Part shown: positions 1 through 12,700 of the stretch, one piece after another | Layout: each line of letters starts with the position of its first letter | How positions within the stretch are numbered: position 1 is the first letter of the stretch | DNA from: Sabellastarte sp. h YS-2021 | Taxonomy: Eukaryota > Annelida > Polychaeta > Sabellida > Sabellidae | Assembly (NCBI GenBank): GCA_964017235.1 | Contig: OZ024939.1 | Span: 43,564,241-43,628,240 of the forward strand | Direction: 5' to 3' | DNA: 64,000 bases | Notes under the pieces: model-generated | What the model was told of the DNA's origin: nothing | Databases searched by the model: none | The model's input: only the letters and a program-made list of their open reading frames with translations | Program-made: the position numbers and the translations under genes

Positions 1-588
1 GTTTTAGTAATGACAGGTTTTGCTTGGACAAGTAAACTTACTAATAAAGAAACCTTTAAATATGGAGAAACTTATGATTTCAAGCTGTAGTAAATAAAAA
101 CTAGAGAGTACTTAACAGTAATATTTTACTATTTCTCATTTATGTTCACACAAAAGTTTAGTTTTATTTGCAACTAAAATTAATCTGTGCTTCTCTCAAT
201 CTTTCTCCAGATGTTCCAGCCAAATAGTAGTTAGTTAATATTGTGATCAGACAGACACAATATAACCCATAACTAAGTGACCTTGGGAAGGTAAATAGTT
301 GCCGTACCTTATCCACAGTGGTTCATAGTATGCTGTACCCGGTCTTTTGCTATTAGTCTTATATGCACAAATCAATTCTGTGCAGAAAATATTGTGATGA
401 GGCAGCCATGGATTTGTATTTACCAAAACATGATAAAATTGAAGAGTTTGTGGTTTTATTATTTTTTGTCTGATCTTATGATTTTAATGGAGGGCTATCA
501 GGAAGTTTTGGGAATTAAAGTGTTACAAAAACCATAATAATAATGCAGGCACAATATTTACAAAGGGTAAAAATAACCGTTCACCCAC
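1..588. other. Intron of GCC-repeat gene, running off the left edge
   Basis: AT-rich, no cysteine-repeat coding, no acceptor followed by an open repeat frame on the minus strand. I see nothing else that I can name. Confidence 0.5.
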
Positions 589-731
589 CTTCTGGACACC
601 AGTAGCCCTTTGTACAGTTTGGTGCATCATCAAAGTGTTCTAGGCCCACTGAATTGCAGAACTTTCCAGGGGGACATCGGAAATCATTATACATCTGATC
701 CTGAGAGGTGTTCACACTGTTACAGTAGTGT
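589..731 (-). CDS. GCC-repeat gene, exon 23 (last one in window)
   Basis: Residues 1252-1299. HYCNSVNTSQDQMYNDFRCP, GKFCNSVGLEHFDDAPNC, KGYWCPE, then donor GTGGGT. The repeat spacing departs from the consensus (longer, N-rich), so this may be near the end of the repeat array; the open donor shows that the gene continues to the left. Confidence 0.85.
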
Positions 732-3700
732 CTGGAAGTAACAGAGGTAATTTAGGTTTGTCCTGGGTTAAAAGTTGTCTACAACGTAATGTTTAGGTCA
801 AATGGTACTACATAATGTTTAGGTCTAATGGTTCTGCTGACTTTTTACAACTCTGATCAGATTAGGTAACACCTGATATGCTAAGCTCCACTCACCCCAA
901 TTCACAGTCCTGACATTCTTGTTGCCCGGCCTCTGAATACTTCCCAAGCCCACAGTTTGTCGGTGTTATCGTCGCTTCATTTTCACAATACTGCCCCGCA
1001 GGACAGTCCAAACACTCAAACTGTCTCTGTGCCGGGGTGCCAACTAAAACTTCAGTTCCAGTGCCTGCAGAACCGGGGGTCACACCTTCAGGCATGTATG
1101 TCCCTCTGGGGCAGGGAAACGGGTCAATGTATCCCTCCTCACAGTAATGTCCTGTTATAGAAACAGTATAAATAGATGGGAGTGCGCAACTTTCTGAGCT
1201 GTGGTGGTATCTCAAAACAGGAGACAGGAAAATAGCATCACAGATGCCCATACGCCACAGCCTGGGGAAATAGTTTTCAACACCATGACATATAGAAGTA
1301 GTGAAACAGTACAAAGACTGTGATACTTTCAGCACAGTGTCACTTATATAAAGGTCCAAATAATGTTTAAATAGAGAAAGTAACATCTAAGAGAAAGAAA
1401 ACGTATGTAAAGATAAAGTACTAAAACAAGATAACTTAAGATTTTCAAACTCAAGGTCACTACGGCAAGGTCAAAGGTCAAATCAAGGTCAGACCATAAC
1501 GTTGCACACCTACTACCCCTAACTAATGTCCCTGCCAAGTATCAACTTCCTACACCTTATGGTTGCCGAGATATAGCCCGGACAAGATTTTCAAACTCAA
1601 GGTCACTACGACAAGGTCAAAGGTCAAATCAAGGTCAGACCATGATGTTACACACCTACACCCCCCAACCAATGTCCCTGCCAAGTATGAACTTCCTACA
1701 CCTTACGGTTTCTGAGATACAGTCCGGACAAACTATTTCCCGCCGCCCGCCCGCCCAACCATCCGGACACCATTGGTGAAAACAATACCCCGACAGCCCT
1801 TAAGGGCTGTGGGGTAAAAAATGATCTGTAGAAGTGCAGCTCTATCGAGGACCGTGCTTAAAAATTCATTGTCAAGAATGATCAAAATGACTAGCTAATA
1901 TACCCAACCTGAGTGCATTTCTGACAAGAAGAAACAGACAAAATACACAATGACCTTTCTGAAGACCTTGATCAACATGCCACTTTATTTATTGTACCCA
2001 CCTTAAGTAAAGGTCATGACGAACATGCCAGTTTATCTCTTATACCCATTCTGAGTAAAGTTCTGACAAAAAAAAACACACTGACATAACATAAAATGAC
2101 CTTACTGAAGGTCATGAACAATATGCCAGTGAGGTGAGTATACCCACCCTGAGTACAGTTCTGACATTCCCATACATATCCAACTCCTGTGTTGGGACTG
2201 TAGGTTCCATTTGGACACAGGTTTGAGACATTGTTGTAAGTCCCCGGTGGGCAGTAGTAGGCTTCTGGGCAGATACCCGATATTTCAGACTTCCCACCTA
2301 AAATACACAGTAATATGCTCACAACACACATTTTCTTTCCAATAACATTTTTTGAACTTATCTCATATTTACTAAAACAAGCTTACCATATGTTTATCCA
2401 GTGTTACACTTTTCAATATCTTTAATATGCTTTAATACTTTAAATCAACCTGAGTAAGATTTCAAGTGTTGATTATTACTCATCTATCTGTCACAAAGGT
2501 TTTATTAAGTTCAACATAAAGCTGTAATTCTAGAAACCCTATCCTAAAAGATTTGGCAAAAAGGACCAATATATTGTGAAATGACTGGGAATTTGATTGT
2601 ATTTGGCATAACTTAGTTTTTCTATTGATAGTCATAGCAATACTTTTGTTTCATAACTGTAGTGTTATTGATAGATATAAAGAAACAAAGTGTAGAGAGC
2701 GTACCAATGCAGTAACTTCCAGCAGGGCATGTAGTACATTGGCTCGCATCCCAGAGGTCAGAAGCATTGGAGTAGGTTCCTGGAGGACAGGCATAGGTGT
2801 CGCCACTGGCAGTGTATTGCGGGCAGTAGTAGCCGGGTGTGCAGGCCAACGGCTCAACCACCGCCCCAAAATCTCCTGAAAACAGAATAAAATCGAGTGT
2901 GTAACAGACACAGAGCTAGAAATGTGACAATCACCCATGTAGACTTAAATACTACTTCTTGAAATTTATCAAATAAAACCTGATGTACTTTACACCCACT
3001 TACACATAGAGACAAAAGGACACAGAGTGGAATCAAAAGGAACTGGACATAAAATAATTTTACCCATCTCTACTGCAAAATGATAAACATTATTTCCACC
3101 TATTTTGTAGCCTTATTAACCTGTTTTCCAAAACATAAATATGACATTATATCCACCTATTCTAAGCCCTAGAAATGACCACTACATTTAACTCACCTGT
3201 ATCCACAGCCATAGAAGTGACCATTACAAGTAACCCACCTGTTCCACAGCCATAGAAGTGACCATTACAAGTAACCCACCTGTATCCACAGCCATAGAAG
3301 TGACCATTACAAGTAACCCACCTGTATACACAGCCATAGAAGTGACCATTACATGTAACCCACCTGTATCACAGCCATAGAAGTGACCATTACAAGTAAC
3401 CCACCTGTATACACAGCCATAGAAGTGACCATTACATGTAACCCACCTGTATCCATAGCCATAGAAGTGACCATTACAAGTAACCCACCTGTTCCACAGC
3501 CATAGAAGTGACCATTACATGTAACCCACCTGTATCACAGCCATAGAAGTGACCATCACATGTAACCCACCTATTTCCAGCCACAGAACTGACTGCTGAA
3601 TGGTAAATAAAACCCCAACATTGACCTTTGTCTCCAGACACAATAGTGTCCACTGTACGACAGGGTCGGTAGCAGATTTTCCATTTCGGTATCCCGCCAG

Positions 3701-6700
3701 TGTGAAATGTACCGATTCCGGGATACCAAAGACAATTTGTGTGCTAGTACATCCTCAATTGCATAGAACCACTAACAGGAAGAAAATTCATGAAAACAAA
3801 ACACAGTAGTTCTTCTGAAAGAAACTGCTAAAAAAGTGCAAAAATATAAAAAAAATATCAGATAAAAGTTTATAATTTCTCCAGACTTGAGGTTTGTTTC
3901 CAATATTTTTCATTTTCTCACAATATTATATACTGGCATTCCAAAAGCCGGTTGGAAAGTGTTGTCACAGTATTCAAATGAATTGGTCTTGATACCGAGA
4001 TACCGGTGTTACCGACCCTACCCTAATTACATCTAACTCACCTGTTCCCCAGCCACAGAAATGACCATTTGGACACGCTAGACACTCATCAGCATTGGTC
4101 AAACTGGTGGAACCGTGGTATGTCCCCGGCAAACATGGATACTGGTTAGGGATTATGGTGCCATTGGGACAGTAGTAACCTAAAACAGAACATAGAGAAT
4201 ACAAGAATACACTGCTTCAAAAAGGAATGGCTTCTTTGGTGCTGAAAACAAATGTGGATATCGTGAACATTTCTCCTTTTTCCAGATTTTTTTAAAACCT
4301 GAACCCTTTCTTATAGAAAGTTTTATCATATCCACTTAGTTGAATACATAAACATTTGTATCTTGTAAAAATCATGTCAACATATAACCTACCATGTACC
4401 CAGACTAAACCTTAACTTCACAATTCTGTGTAGTCCACCTGATTGGTGTTAATAAGCCTACCCAGTTGCATATATTAACATTTTCACTTTAAAACCACCA
4501 TTACATCATACAACCACCCCATATAACCACATACCCGCATGACATGGCTCTGTGTAGTCTGTCTGGTTGGTATAGGGACAGGCATATCCGGCTGGACAGA
4601 GCAGGCAGTTCAGCTTGTGGCCCATCTTTGTGTTGGGGTTGTAGGTGCCAGGCTCACAAGGAAGAGGGGTAATCCTGGGGTCACTCTCCTCACCGTAGGG
4701 ACAGTAGTGGCCAGCAGGACAATCTTCACATTGACTAGCCGCTAAATGGTGTGAAAAATAATTGACGTTGAATATCCTTGGCACTCTCATTGCAAACTTG
4801 TGGGTGCATGAATCTGGAATTTCTTACTTTAAAACTACAGTTGCCAGATATTAGTTTTATTTAGGCACCTATTTGAAAATACAAAATAAGCGATAGATTT
4901 TGTAATACTGTTTGTAATTTGGTCTTTGACACCAGGAATTGACTTAAGGCAGGCATTAAATAGTTTGGATGTGAATGGGAGGTATACAAAACATCTAACG
5001 CATCAAATGCCTTACTGATGAGGCCGGTCTGGTCACTGTAAGTGCCGATAGGACAGGCATTCTGTGCGTATGTTGACTGGTGGCTTGCACAGTAGAAACC
5101 AGCTCTGCAGATCTGAGGTGTAACGGAACCCTGTAAATAATGTCAAAGGTCACACTGTATTCATATTTTATTTGATGCATGTATTCAAACTAAAAAATAG
5201 CCAGCCTCGGCAGGCAAGAACCCCAGCCCGCAGGCACAGCTAAATGGCCAACAACATTGAGATTTTGGAAAATCTTAGGAACAACTTCTGTTGTAAGAAG
5301 TATAGAGAACCCACAAGATGTTCTACAAAAGATTCACAGGCCATGATTTCTTACAAGTAGTTTTCATATTTTGAAGCCAAAGAAACAAATATAAAGGAGA
5401 TATAAGGCCTTTTTGATATGATGACCCTTCTATTTGCCCTTAAAGATTGATATGGCAGCAATTTTGTTTCCAAAATAAGGACACAATTACTCTCAGGAAA
5501 GCTTTCCTATCCATTTGCATTTTGTGCAAATCTGATGAAGCTAGCTGCAATATTTTAGGTCACAGAAAAGATTAAAGATGTTAGAACAAACTTTAAGTAA
5601 TATCTGTTGCCATGGCAACACTTTGAAAATATTTGGGTCTTAAAGTTTGTTCTAAATCTTTAAAGTGTTGCCATGGCAACAGATATTACTGAATACCCCC
5701 CAAAACCTAATCAGCTCTAGATCCTCTTGGGGTAAACATACCCTGAAAATTTGGTGAAAAGCCATGCAGGGGTTTAGGTTGTGGAACACCCACAAACTTT
5801 AAGACCCGAAAATCTTAAAAGTGTTGCCATGACAACAGTTGTTACCAGATACCCCCCAAAACCTAATCTGCTCTAGATCCTCTTGGGGTAAACATCCCCT
5901 GAAAATTTGGTGAAAATCCGTGCAGGGGTTTAGGCTGTGGAACACCCACAAGCTTTATGCCTGCCACCGCTGCCGCCACCTTTATGGGCTGGGGTTAAAA
6001 ACCATGATGCTTAATACACAGAAGATTGAACACCATGAAGCAGAGAATGTTAATAATTTTTTTTTGTATTTATACTCAGCGCAATATCTCCATGTACTAC
6101 AGGACTCAAAGCTCTATATGACCCATCCTGACTGTAAAAGTACGGAACAGCGCTGAAGTTACTGGCATTCCCCTAACTGAAAGACAGAGGCTAAAGGATA
6201 ACTATTTATCAATGTCCTTGAGGTTCTTTAACCTTCCACTGGGGACAGGACCCAATGACAGCCATTTAAGTGGTCAGCCGAACCACTATGTATCTGTCTG
6301 TACCTGGGTTTGAACCCACATCCTCTGTGTTCCTAGGAGAGTGTGTTACCCGCAAATTATGGTTTACTTTGGTCTGTTTTGTTCCATGCCTCATTATTTT
6401 TATACTTGACCTGTAGTTTTGGTATTTGGTCAATGGCCATAAATTTCCAAAATATACTTCAGCCATATTAAATAGTAAACATCTGTACATCATATCTACT
6501 GGTTAGGAGTCAATGAATCTCACTACTACAAGTTAATGTCCAAAGTAATTAATATCTAATTTTTTTAAATTAACGTGGAATTGATTTCCTGAGTAACTAC
6601 ATTATAACACAGTTACCATGGGACAGTAGTTTCCCTCTGGACAGGGGTCGCAGAAGGTCTCGCTGGTGGCTCCAGTTCCAGCATAGTAAGTACCTCCAGG

Positions 6701-9700
6701 ACAGGGGTTCTGAGTGCTGATAGTAGTGCCCTCCAGGCAGAAGTGACCGGCAGGACAGGACTTGTCATCATAACCTGTCTCACCAGGACCAGTGCAGTAA
6801 AAGCCTGCAGAAAAACAAACCAAATGGTGACCATAGGACTTAATCCCATACAATGGATTGTTATGGGAGAAAAGTGACCTTCATTCCAATTTTAGTGCAT
6901 TAAAAGGTTAAAATTAGACCATTACTGAGTGAGGTGAAAATTATACCATTAATTGCTCACAACTAACATGCATCAAAATGAACCAAAACACTGAAGGAAT
7001 GGCAAAATATGAACATCACTGAGCAATCGTTTCTGTCCCCCACTCGTAAATACAGAGTAGACATATTTCACAGATGTAATCCATGGAATCTATGTTCCTC
7101 AGATTACTTGATTCACCTGTGATGTGACTAGGATCCTAATCTGGATTAGGAATTCATTAATCTAACTCAAGAGATGGATTCAAGGATTCAGATTCACTTG
7201 ATTACCCAGAATTCTTTGCAAAATAATTGCAGAAATTTTAAAGAATTAGAAAAATTTTATGACATTTATAGTGATTTATCTTATTCTTTTTTTTTTTTTC
7301 ATTTTGGATTCAGGTCTTGAGAAAAAACTGCATTTCACAAAATTAATCCAAAAAATCCAAATCAGAATCTGGATTGCACAGATAATGCCAGTGAAGTACA
7401 CCTACTGACTCTTTACTTTCTACAACTTGAGTATGGCAAGCTGTTTGGCATGTCTCACAATGAAAATACAAGGCTCTGTTATGCCAAAAGGAGGGGATTT
7501 TAGTGGCTAAATGATTTTCAATTTTGGTAAATGGCCACTTTTTAATTGCCCTAGCTATAAAAATGGACATGAAAAGCAGATTGTGGTCTATACCTGTATT
7601 ACAAGGGGTGCAGTCCTCATCTGTTGACGAGCCATTGAACATGTTGTAAGTGCCGCTGGGGCACTTCTCATACAACATCCCATCTGGGCAGTAGCCACCT
7701 GCTTGGCAGACTCCATCTGCCGGTGTGGGGCTGGTAGAGGCCATTTTACACACGTAGCCTGGGCTGCAGCGCTCACACACCCGCGCACCCGCATAGGAGT
7801 AGTACCCAGGGGGGCACTCTTGCTTCCTGGTCGCTGCAAATAGAACACACCAGATTAAAGACACAATATATTCTCCACATACATGGCAATAGGTCTCATG
7901 CTTGAAGGCTGAGGCAAATTGAAATCTTGTGTGAATCTGGAGTGTTTGTATCACAAAATATATTTAAGGCCATGACACACTTGCTGTTCAGATAAACTAC
8001 TATGCTTTTTTTAATGCCACTCTATTCTTTTCAATTTATCATTCCATATTTGTACTGATGACTATCCTATGCAGAAGAAATCTACTAGGTTCACCCACCT
8101 TCAGTAGTGGGACAGATATAGCCTGCTTCACATAGGGTACAGTTAGTCCACTTGGCCTCACTGTAATACCCCTCATCACAAGTAAAGGGACCGGTGGAAG
8201 TGGTTGGACAGTAGCTGCCCTCTGGGCAGTAATTGCACTCCATCTGTCGACCATAGCTGTAATAACCATGCTCACAGGGTGTTCTGAAACACAATCACAT
8301 GTACACGACTGTCAAGTTTTTTACCATCAAAATAGTCGCCTACAGTAAATTCTGTATCGTCAAAATTCAATGAGCTATGTACCGTAGAATGTTGAAAGCC
8401 CTGCAAAATACTTCAGTTTAACAAGGAATTCAAGACAACAGGGTAACTCTTAGTAGTAAACATCCTTTTAGGACCTGCTAAACATTTATACTTGGAAAAG
8501 GAATTCAGTTGAACAGTTTTCAATTGTAAACACAGTTTATTAAAAAAAGTTGATGTTCATAGTGTCACATCTCTGATACAGACCAGGTTATCTCAGGATT
8601 TTGTCTCAAAATGCTCATGTCAGATTTGAACCAGTGATATTTTGATCACAAGCCTAACTCTCTGACCACAATGCCTTGGCATAAACAGATATAAATGAAC
8701 AACCTTTCAACCCCCCCAAAAAGAGTTTCAATAGGCATTTTTAACATAACTGACAGCCTGGTAAGCTCAAGGATTCATTGTCAATGCCTGGTGGTTTCAG
8801 CTACACAAAATTTTGAATTTCGAGGACTACTTTCCTATGCTTCCAATACAACAACCTCTCTAGATATGGCCTACACAAAGTGTTAAAGCTACCCAGAAGT
8901 TTTTCAGAAAAGGTTGCAGAAGGTTGCTTAGTCATATCATTCTATCAGCTTGCAATGTACCTGCTATCTACATCTTTGAGTGGACATTCATAGCCTTTTG
9001 GACATTCTGAACAGGCAGACTGGTTGCCGATGCTGTAGGTTCCGTCAGGGCAGTCGATGGCGGTATCAGAGGTGATGGAGGTACAGTACTGTCCTGCAGC
9101 ACAAGGGCTACACTCCGTCTGGCGACCAACAGAATATTTGCCACTGGGACATTCCTGTTGAAAGTCATTGTCTGTGTATGGACACGCAAAGCCAGCAGGA
9201 CACTCGGAACATTCAGTTGCACCTGTAATGGAAACACGAAAAGTATGTTAGCGCTAACAATTTTCTCATTTAACCACACATTTTATACAATAAGAACCAT
9301 TAAAGTGGGTAACATAAATATTATTTAATGAAGAACACTCATTTTTCTGGCTTCAAAGGACCAATGGGATATGCAGTGTTAACTACTTCTTAGAACAATG
9401 CCTTACTTCCTCTTTCTTGAGGAACATGAAAAACAGAACAACTTTTAGACCCCTGCTTAGAGTGATGTTAGCTCTAAGATACTGGATATCAGTGGAAGGG
9501 CCAAGAACACAAATACACCATTAAGAACTCATGACAGCAACACCAACATTTACTAACTTATTTTTAACATAAAGATATATATGTACTTCTATAACATAAC
9601 CGTGTGTCTTGTGTCTATGACAAAATAATCTCTTTTCATTTAGTTACATTATTGTCTACAAGCGAAACTAAATTTTAAATTAATTTTACCTATATGAAAA

Positions 9701-12700
9701 ACAAAAATAGAAGACTGCTTATATTATATCAGATAAGTTTCAAGATTGTGGTTTTCACAGCCGTTTTAACAGCTTAGGATGCATAATGCATTGTATAGTG
9801 TACTGACTTGAACCCATGACTACAGAGTTGAGGGACCAGTGATTCAATGCTACACATGTGAACCATCTGGCCAGCCTCCGTATTAGTAGCACAATGTTCT
9901 ATACCTCTCAAACTGTAGTAGCCTGGATCACAGGCCGCTCCCACTATATCATTGCTTGGACATATGAATCCTGCAGGACAGATGATACAAGTTCCATTTC
10001 CTTCCAAGGAGTAGAAACCGTCTGAGCAAGGTAGCTCAATTGCTTCTCTGAAAAAAAAAACAAATTTCAGTACATTTTTATAGTCATTGCATAGTCAAGT
10101 TATACAACTCCTGCAAGCAGATTTTTTGGACATTCTTTCTATAGTTTGGGCCAATACCTTTTGTTATCCCTTTTATATCTCTGTAACAGTCAAATACTTG
10201 AAGATTCATAAAAAGGGTTGAACAAGATATTAAAAGATGGAAAATTTTTTTATTCAAATAGCAAAATACAAGATTTACATTATATTATGAACATTTAAGC
10301 TGGAGTTATCATTCATATCATTAAACCAAAAATACTGTTTCTCCATACCAAGTTTGTTGTGAAGTTAGCCGTTTTTGAACTGTTGTTTTCACTCTTAATT
10401 TGAATAATTTCTGACTTCTTCTCTCTACAATTCAGCACAACTTGAACACAAAATTATTTTTCATGATTTCTTCGTGTAATTTGATGCAGCATTTCATTAT
10501 TAAAGTATATATTGTCACAAGCTCATTAGATTACAAATCAGAGTACACAATACAAAGCACAAGGTTTGTATTTACAATGCTAGCTTTTTACATTTACTGA
10601 TTGCTTCCTGTTTTTGCCACTTTGAGGCTTGTGCCAAATTACCCCAAGAAACATTAGTGTAGGGACTTCTGGCCAGTCTGGCAGGTGAGTGGACTAGCTT
10701 GGCATAACTTACGTTTTCAGTGGACACTGGGAGCCGGCAGGGCAAGCTGTGCACACGGTGATTCCCGAGGCAGAATATTCACCATCAGCACACGCCTCAT
10801 TCTGTGTGGGATCTGTCTGAGATGGACACTTGAACCCAGCAGGACACACTGAGCAGTTTGTCTGTCCTGCACTAGCCTGGTATCCTAAAACACATCAATT
10901 ATCTGCTACCTTTAAACTTGGGATAAATGGAAATAATAGATTAACTTTAAGAGATAAATGCCTGCTTTGTTTTGATACACAAATACTTTTACACAGCCAT
11001 CAGCCACAGTGTGTAAATTCAACAAGCAATCAATGCCCGTTAACGGGCTCTGTGTCAGCTGACTGTGTGTTTTGATTTAAAGAGTAGAAGTGAAAGCAGA
11101 AAAGGACACAAAAGTTGTGCCCTGTAAATGGCATTCAGAAGTACAAGGTTAATGTTATGGTGTAAAAAGTAGGGGGAAAACATATTTAAACAAAATACTG
11201 TAAATACAATAGTTTTCAAGTTACAACTGATATACTGAACAGTGAGAACCTGAAAGTTGCTATTTGTCAGCTATCCCATGAGCAACAGGTCTACAATTTT
11301 ACTATCCTATAACTGACCAAAAAGAAGGTGGATAGCATATTTAAACAAAATTCTCTAAATGCAACAGTTTTCAAGTTGCAATTGATTTACTCAACAATAA
11401 GAACCTGAACATAGCTATTACTCAGCTATGCAATGAGCTACAGGTCAGCAATTTTACTATGCTATTGCTGATTCAAAAGTAGATTAAATAACATATTTAA
11501 ACAAAATACTCTAAATGCAATAGTGCCTACTGGGAAACCATTCTCAGTAGATACTCAGAGAAAGCATTCCAGTAAAGGCTTTTTATACTTCTGAAATTTG
11601 GATCACATCTCTCATCAGGAAATCCTGACTGTGTACAATTATTTTTGTGGCCCTGTGATATTTGATTAGCAGTGTTCAACTGTATTGTGTGTACACAGCC
11701 TACCTTGAGGACAGGGTACCGGCACACCCTCAGGGTCGGGGCAGGCTGATCCAGCTGGGCAGGTCTGGCATCCGGGTGAATACTCTCCGGCACCGCAAGG
11801 CACTGGCATTTTGGTAGCATCGGCACAGCTGTATCCTGTAATGACAGCCCACAAACATCAAGTTTGAGTCCTGATATCTTATATCAATATTTCAATATTA
11901 ATTCATAATGGTTCTGAATTTCACTACTAAAATTGTGAATTTTTTTTCAACCACATTGAAAAATCACTAAGTTATAACTTATACAATTCATATTGAAGTA
12001 TAACTTGATTATAAAATATTTCTTACAATTCCTTTTTCAAATTAATGACACTTAAGACTGAATTACGTAAGACTAAGGACTGTGTTATTTCTAGTTTCTT
12101 AAATAAAAAAGAAAGCCAATAGCTGACCACATCAGGCGCTCTTGGTAACAAAGAAAATGGGCAATACATCTGCTAAAATCTTGTCAAATATCAGAAGGCT
12201 TTAGCTCTTGCTGTTAACCATGCTAAATGTAATTTAGGATCATTTTATGTTTTAAGTTGGTCAGGATTTTGTACAATAGTTTTATTGTGCAGCACTTACA
12301 ACAGGTACTTATGTGAAAGAATGGTACGTTAGTCACACTTACACTAGTGTGAAAAGGATATTACAGCAGGAAGTTAGTGATAAAGACGGCGAACCGGATG
12401 CTTGGTTTCTATTCGATTCTTATAAACGTAAACAAAATCCGGTGACAGAAGTCTAAGAACCGGTTCCTGAAATGTCACATCAAACATATAAAATATTGTA
12501 GAGAAACGCTTCAAAATATAATTTACTTGTGTAATATATTTTGTCAATATACAGTGAAATTATATCCAAAACTTCCAATTTTAATGTCAAGTAAACCACA
12601 TTTTACCTGCTTTAAGTTCATGTACACATTAGAAAACGTTAGATTTTGGTGTACACTAATTCAAGCAAATCCGGTTTTTGTTGAATTTTCATTTTCAGGA

